Assembly: GCF_003725535.1 (NCBI RefSeq)
Contig: NZ_RJSF01000040.1
Span: 583,323-647,322 of the forward strand
Length of the DNA stretch: 64,000 nucleotides
Source: Nocardioides pocheonensis
Lineage (GTDB): Bacteria > Actinomycetota > Actinomycetes > Propionibacteriales > Nocardioidaceae
Direction: 5' to 3'
Shown piece by piece: positions 61,698 to 64,000 of the stretch. Each line of letters begins with the position of its first letter. The first letter of the stretch is position 1. The notes beneath the pieces were generated by a model, which saw only the letters and a program-made list of their open reading frames with translations, was not told the DNA's origin and did not search any database. Made by a program: the position numbers and the translations under genes.

Positions 61698-62402
61698 CTA
61701 CGGTTCGAGAAGGCCGCGGACGACCGCCTCGGCTGTTTCTGCGAGCGTCGTGTGGTGACTCCGGGCATAGCGCCGCAACGTTTCGAAGGCCTCGTCGATG
61801 CTGATACCGCGGCTGCCTGCTAGAAAGCCCTTGCCCTGCTCGATGGAGACTCGGCTGGTCAAGGCCCGCTGAAGCTGCTCGATGTGTTCGACCTGCTCGC
61901 GGACGTGCGCGTCGTGGACCAGGAAAGCAGTGGTCAGCTCGGCCATCATCGAGGCGGCGGCCAGGTCCTCATCGGGCCAGTCCCGCGACTCTCGTGAGTA
62001 CAGGCCGAGGACCCCAATGGCCTCCGCACCCAGCTTCATCGGGACCGACGCCACGGCTGTGATACCTACCTTGGCGGCCGTCTCGCAGTAGACCGGCCAA
62101 CGGCTCCGCTCCTCAGCCAACTCCGCGACGGTGACCACGTCGCCGCTGCGCCAAGCCATGACGCAGGGGCCTGACTGGCTCTGCTCTTGAGCGCGCCCCA
62201 CCGAGGCGATCCCGCTGTCGTGCGCGGTCTGAAGGACCAGCCTGTCGCCGTGAACAAGGCTCACTGCGCTGCCGCTGAGCCCGAGCACGTCAGTGACCCG
62301 AAGGGCCAGTTCGTCGAGCGACGTCTGCGCGTCGAACGGCGTGACGAGCTGCTGCAACGTTGAACTCGCCAGCGTTTGGAGGAAGAGCTCGCGGTCATAC
62401 AT
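61698..62402 (-). CDS. GAF- and ANTAR-domain regulator
   Basis: A 234-residue protein. GAF domain about residues 22-160 (TSLDELALRVTDVLGLSGSAV, CVMAWRSGDVVTVAELAEE, VPMKLGAEAIGVLGLYSRE) and C-terminal ANTAR about 175-230 (QRALTSRVSIEQGKGFLAG, ISIDEAFETLRRYARSHHTTL). GAF would sense a small molecule and ANTAR act on RNA hairpins as an antiterminator. ATG 62402 follows GAGAGGCCGCG. It is one of two ANTAR genes in this small zone; targets are not identified. Confidence 0.88.
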   Translation of the reverse strand: MYDRELFLQTLASSTLQQLVTPFDAQTSLDELALRVTDVLGLSGSAVSLVHGDRLVLQTAHDSGIASVGRAQEQSQSGPCVMAWRSGDVVTVAELAEERSRWPVYCETAAKVGITAVASVPMKLGAEAIGVLGLYSRESRDWPDEDLAAASMMAELTTAFLVHDAHVREQVEHIEQLQRALTSRVSIEQGKGFLAGSRGISIDEAFETLRRYARSHHTTLAETAEAVVRGLLEP

Positions 62403-62763
62403 CGCGGCCTCTCAGGTATGACCCTCTCCCCGGTCACGATACGCGCCGTGCCACGAATCTTTGGCCGATTCGCTGGATCCCAATGAGACTGAACGCCTGT
62501 CGAACGGAGTGTTCGCTCAACGGCTATAAGCGGGCGCGCGCCACCCGCGGCTATGACGCAGGTACGTGTCTCATCTGTCGCCCTCGGTACCCGCAGGCGG
62601 TGCCCGAGCCACGACCGTCACCTCAGCCGTGCAGTGGGTCCTGTCCTCGGTCATGCCTCCTCGCGCAGCGCACGTACGCCGGCCTCGACTCTCGGTATAC
62701 GTTTCGGGCATTCCGTTTTCGGGGACTCTGTCCTTGAGGGATGACCCATTCTCGGGGGTGCCT
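62403..62763. other. 361-base divergent gap with degenerate hairpin motif
   Basis: No gene is supported. The gap lies between divergent GAF-ANTAR and member 3 of the small-protein family, so it must hold both promoters. CCACCC-GCGGC-TAT-GACGC at 62541-62559 shares the CCACCC flank and most of the core of hairpin copy B but lacks two bases. Confidence 0.5.
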
Positions 62764-63087
62764 ATGACGTCAGCGACATCGACAGATCCTCAGTGGGATC
62801 GGGTTATCGAGATCGCCGCGAAATTGTGGATCGACGGTCAGTACGTCGCCGAAATCGATCCTTCGCCGGCGCAGCACTTCGTCGACCTCCAGTGGGCCGC
62901 TCACCAAGCGGGGCGTGTCCTCGGTGGCCGTACGAGAGTGCACGTCGGGCCGTCTCGCGGGCCCGCTGATCCAACGGTCACGGTGACCGTGACCTACGTC
63001 GATCCGGACGGGCGGAGCCTGCAGCGCGCGGAGGAAGGCTTGGAGAAGCTCATGCGCACGGTGCTAGCTGAGCAGGCCAACCGTTGA
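62764..63087 (+). CDS. Small protein, member 3 of a three-paralogue family
   Basis: A 107-residue protein. The core QHFVDLQWAAHQAGRVLGGR (about residues 37-56) matches the products of 12430-12660 and 47222-47437. Unlike them it carries a C-terminal extension after the strand VTVTVTYVDPDG: a helix RAEEGLEKLMRTVLAEQ (about 88-104). ATG 62764 follows GGGGG in CGGGGGTGCCT. A terminator hairpin lies seven bases after the stop, so it is monocistronic. Confidence 0.72.
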   Translation: MTSATSTDPQWDRVIEIAAKLWIDGQYVAEIDPSPAQHFVDLQWAAHQAGRVLGGRTRVHVGPSRGPADPTVTVTVTYVDPDGRSLQRAEEGLEKLMRTVLAEQANR

Positions 63088-63093
63088 ATGCGC

Positions 63094-63118
63094 CACGGAT
63101 CCAGTTCGCCGATCCGTG
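63094..63118 (+). terminator. Terminator hairpin after the 107-aa gene
   Basis: CACGGATC (63094-63101) and GATCCGTG (63111-63118), an 8-bp perfect stem with a 9-base loop. No T-run. Confidence 0.6.
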
Positions 63119-63138
63119 CTGACACGCAGCGCACCGAA

Positions 63139-63159
63139 ACGCGGCGGAGTGACGCTCGT
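63139..63159 (+). repeat. Hairpin repeat GCGGCGG-NNN-GACGC, copy E
   Basis: The 15-mer is at 63141-63155 with AGT in the middle. Stem ACGCG/CTCGT with one mismatch closes the loop GCGGAGTGACG. It lies between two convergent gene ends, six bases from the stop of the 148-aa gene. Confidence 0.83.
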
Positions 63160-63165
63160 AACGGG

Positions 63166-63612
63166 CTAGTGCTCGCCTGCCGCGTCGAGTGTCGCAACGA
63201 CGAGACGTGCGGAGGCATCTCTCGCCGGACCGACATCTAGGCGATACGCGCCGAAGTTCACGATGTAGAAGTCATCACCGACTTTGGAGTGGACTGGCCT
63301 CCAGTCATCCGGTCCCATCGATCCATCCTGTTGGCGATTGCCTATGCCCTCGACGTAGGCATCGAAGTGCTCGTAGATGTTTCGGACGTGCTCGATGTCG
63401 GGCACGTCCGCCTTAAACACCTGAACCGCCGTGTTGCCTTTGCCGAGCACGCGCTCGGCACCCCGCAAGACGTTGCGCAGTGCATCGGCGAACAGCATCA
63501 CGTCGACTTGCGCATCTTCGAACTCGGCGCCGAAGATGCGGTCAGCCTGTCGTTGGACTGCCTGATCCCAAATGAACGTCCATGTGGCCCAGTTGCCTCG
63601 GTGGTCGCGCAT
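63166..63612 (-). CDS. Unknown protein (148 aa)
   Basis: A 148-residue soluble protein of no family I recognise. The N-terminal half is helical (WTFIWDQAVQRQADRIFGAE, VMLFADALRNVLRGAERVLG) and the C-terminal half looks like beta strands (DDFYIVNFGAYRLDVG, ASARLVVATLDAAG). It is acidic with no signal peptide. ATG 63612 follows AGGTGAGAATGTGTGC. It is the only gene between hairpin copies E and F. Confidence 0.68.
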   Translation of the reverse strand: MRDHRGNWATWTFIWDQAVQRQADRIFGAEFEDAQVDVMLFADALRNVLRGAERVLGKGNTAVQVFKADVPDIEHVRNIYEHFDAYVEGIGNRQQDGSMGPDDWRPVHSKVGDDFYIVNFGAYRLDVGPARDASARLVVATLDAAGEH

Positions 63613-63658
63613 GCACACATTCTCACCTGAGTCGCTGTGGTATGCCGCGGAGCGCGCG

Positions 63659-63681
63659 AAGGCGGCGGAAAGACGCGCCTT
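63659..63681 (+). repeat. Hairpin repeat GCGGCGG-NNN-GACGC, copy F
   Basis: The 15-mer is at 63662-63676 with AAA in the middle. A 6-bp perfect stem AAGGCG/CGCCTT closes the loop GCGGAAAGACG. It lies 41 bases 3' of the LuxR regulator stop. Confidence 0.85.
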
Positions 63682-63721
63682 GACGTTCGAATAACAGGAC
63701 ACATCGTTCCGAGATCCAGAG

Positions 63722-64000
63722 CTACCGCTCGTACGGCGGATGCACGCCGAGCCCGGCCTCGCGCGCACGGACGATGGCCTGCGACCGGTCGGCGACGGCC
63801 AGTTTCGCGAAGATGTTCGAGACGTGGTTGCGGACGGTCTTCTCCGAGATCGTCAGCCGTGTCGCGATCCTGCTGTTGGAGTCGCCGTGAGCCAGGAGGT
63901 CGAGGACCTCGCGTTCGCGGTCGCTGAGCTGCGGGAAGGTCTCCGCGCTCCGCGCAGCGCCGTGGGCGAAGAAGTCGAGGACTCGCTGAGCGACTGCCGG
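63722..64000 (-). CDS. LuxR-type regulator, C-terminal fragment
   Basis: Ninety-two codons of the C-terminus are inside the window, up to the TAG at 63722-63724; the start is beyond the right edge. The HTH is clear: LSDREREVLDLLAHGDSNSR, IATRLTISEKTVRNHVSNIF and AKLAVADRSQAIVRAREAGL (about 26 to 85 of the visible part). It could belong to a NarL-type response regulator or a larger LuxR protein; the N-terminal domain that would decide is not seen. Confidence 0.9.
   Translation of the reverse strand, partial: PAVAQRVLDFFAHGAARSAETFPQLSDREREVLDLLAHGDSNSRIATRLTISEKTVRNHVSNIFAKLAVADRSQAIVRAREAGLGVHPPYER

Noticed and set aside
62360..62737. A 125-codon plus-strand frame in the divergent gap
   Set aside because: Begins inside GAF-ANTAR on the other strand, Arg/Cys/Pro-rich, no ribosome site; the gap must contain two promoters.
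59692..63681. Hairpin repeats as a CRISPR array
   Set aside because: Spacing is irregular (387 to over 1300 bases), repeats are short, intervals contain genes, and there are no cas genes.
59692..63681. Hairpin repeats as integron attC sites
   Set aside because: The layout is similar but the attC core GTTRRRY and paired boxes are not seen, and no integrase is in the window. Kept only as an analogy.

Overview
High-GC, densely packed DNA with many GTG starts, F420-dependent and KstD-like oxidoreductases, a MapB-type methionine aminopeptidase, and glnA2-glnE and Nif3/zinc-ribbon/RNase H-CobC clusters. This points to a chromosome segment of an actinobacterium, most likely Nocardioidaceae (Nocardioides-like). 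That assignment is inferred from gene content and style; no 16S rRNA or tRNA gene was seen. I recognise 61 protein genes (two cut by the window edges) and one structural RNA, the RNase P RNA (rnpB).

Left part (1-20 kb): end of an ECF sigma factor gene; topoisomerase IB; an acyl-CoA ligase; the conserved Nif3, zinc-ribbon, RNase H/CobC operon; YaaA; an RNB nuclease; the three-gene ATP-grasp / alpha-E / transglutaminase operon; rnpB followed by a 26-bp perfect inverted repeat; small genes (one of a three-member small-protein family, DUF2188, TPR); a PNPOx-like protein; a secreted protein; map; a PQQ-type sugar dehydrogenase; and panB coupled to a methyltransferase.

Middle (20-56 kb): a secreted Cna-B/Ig-like protein; nadE overlapping a glutamine amidotransferase; a divergent LuxR/FAD-oxidoreductase pair; glnA2-glnE; a SatD operon with its own operator-like palindrome; an LLM oxidoreductase, TetR and KstD-like operon; a CAP-domain gene coupled to a previously unseen 55-residue QPDQ-repeat ORF; a sphingosine-1-phosphate-lyase-like enzyme with an FGGY kinase; three adjacent histidine kinases (two hybrids) without a DNA-binding response regulator; patatin; a nuclease-like phosphatase; a KstR-box-associated acyl-CoA ligase; an amino-acid permease; an amidohydrolase; and a Na+/H+ antiporter.

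Right part (56-64 kb): an accessory-looking zone of small, mostly unlinked genes: a CG0192-like cap-domain protein, a DEAH helicase, an acyltransferase, an orphan 65-aa ANTAR protein, an atypical response regulator, a GAF-ANTAR protein, a third member of the small-protein family, two unknowns and the end of a LuxR regulator. Between these genes I find a short repeat, GCGGCGG-NNN-GACGC, five times in full and several times degenerate. All full copies have one orientation. Each full copy can fold as a hairpin with an 11-nt loop conserved except for three variable central positions, on a stem whose sequence varies and partly covaries. Often exactly one small gene lies between neighbouring copies, which looks like a repeat-delimited cassette array. 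This is the strongest candidate here for something undescribed.
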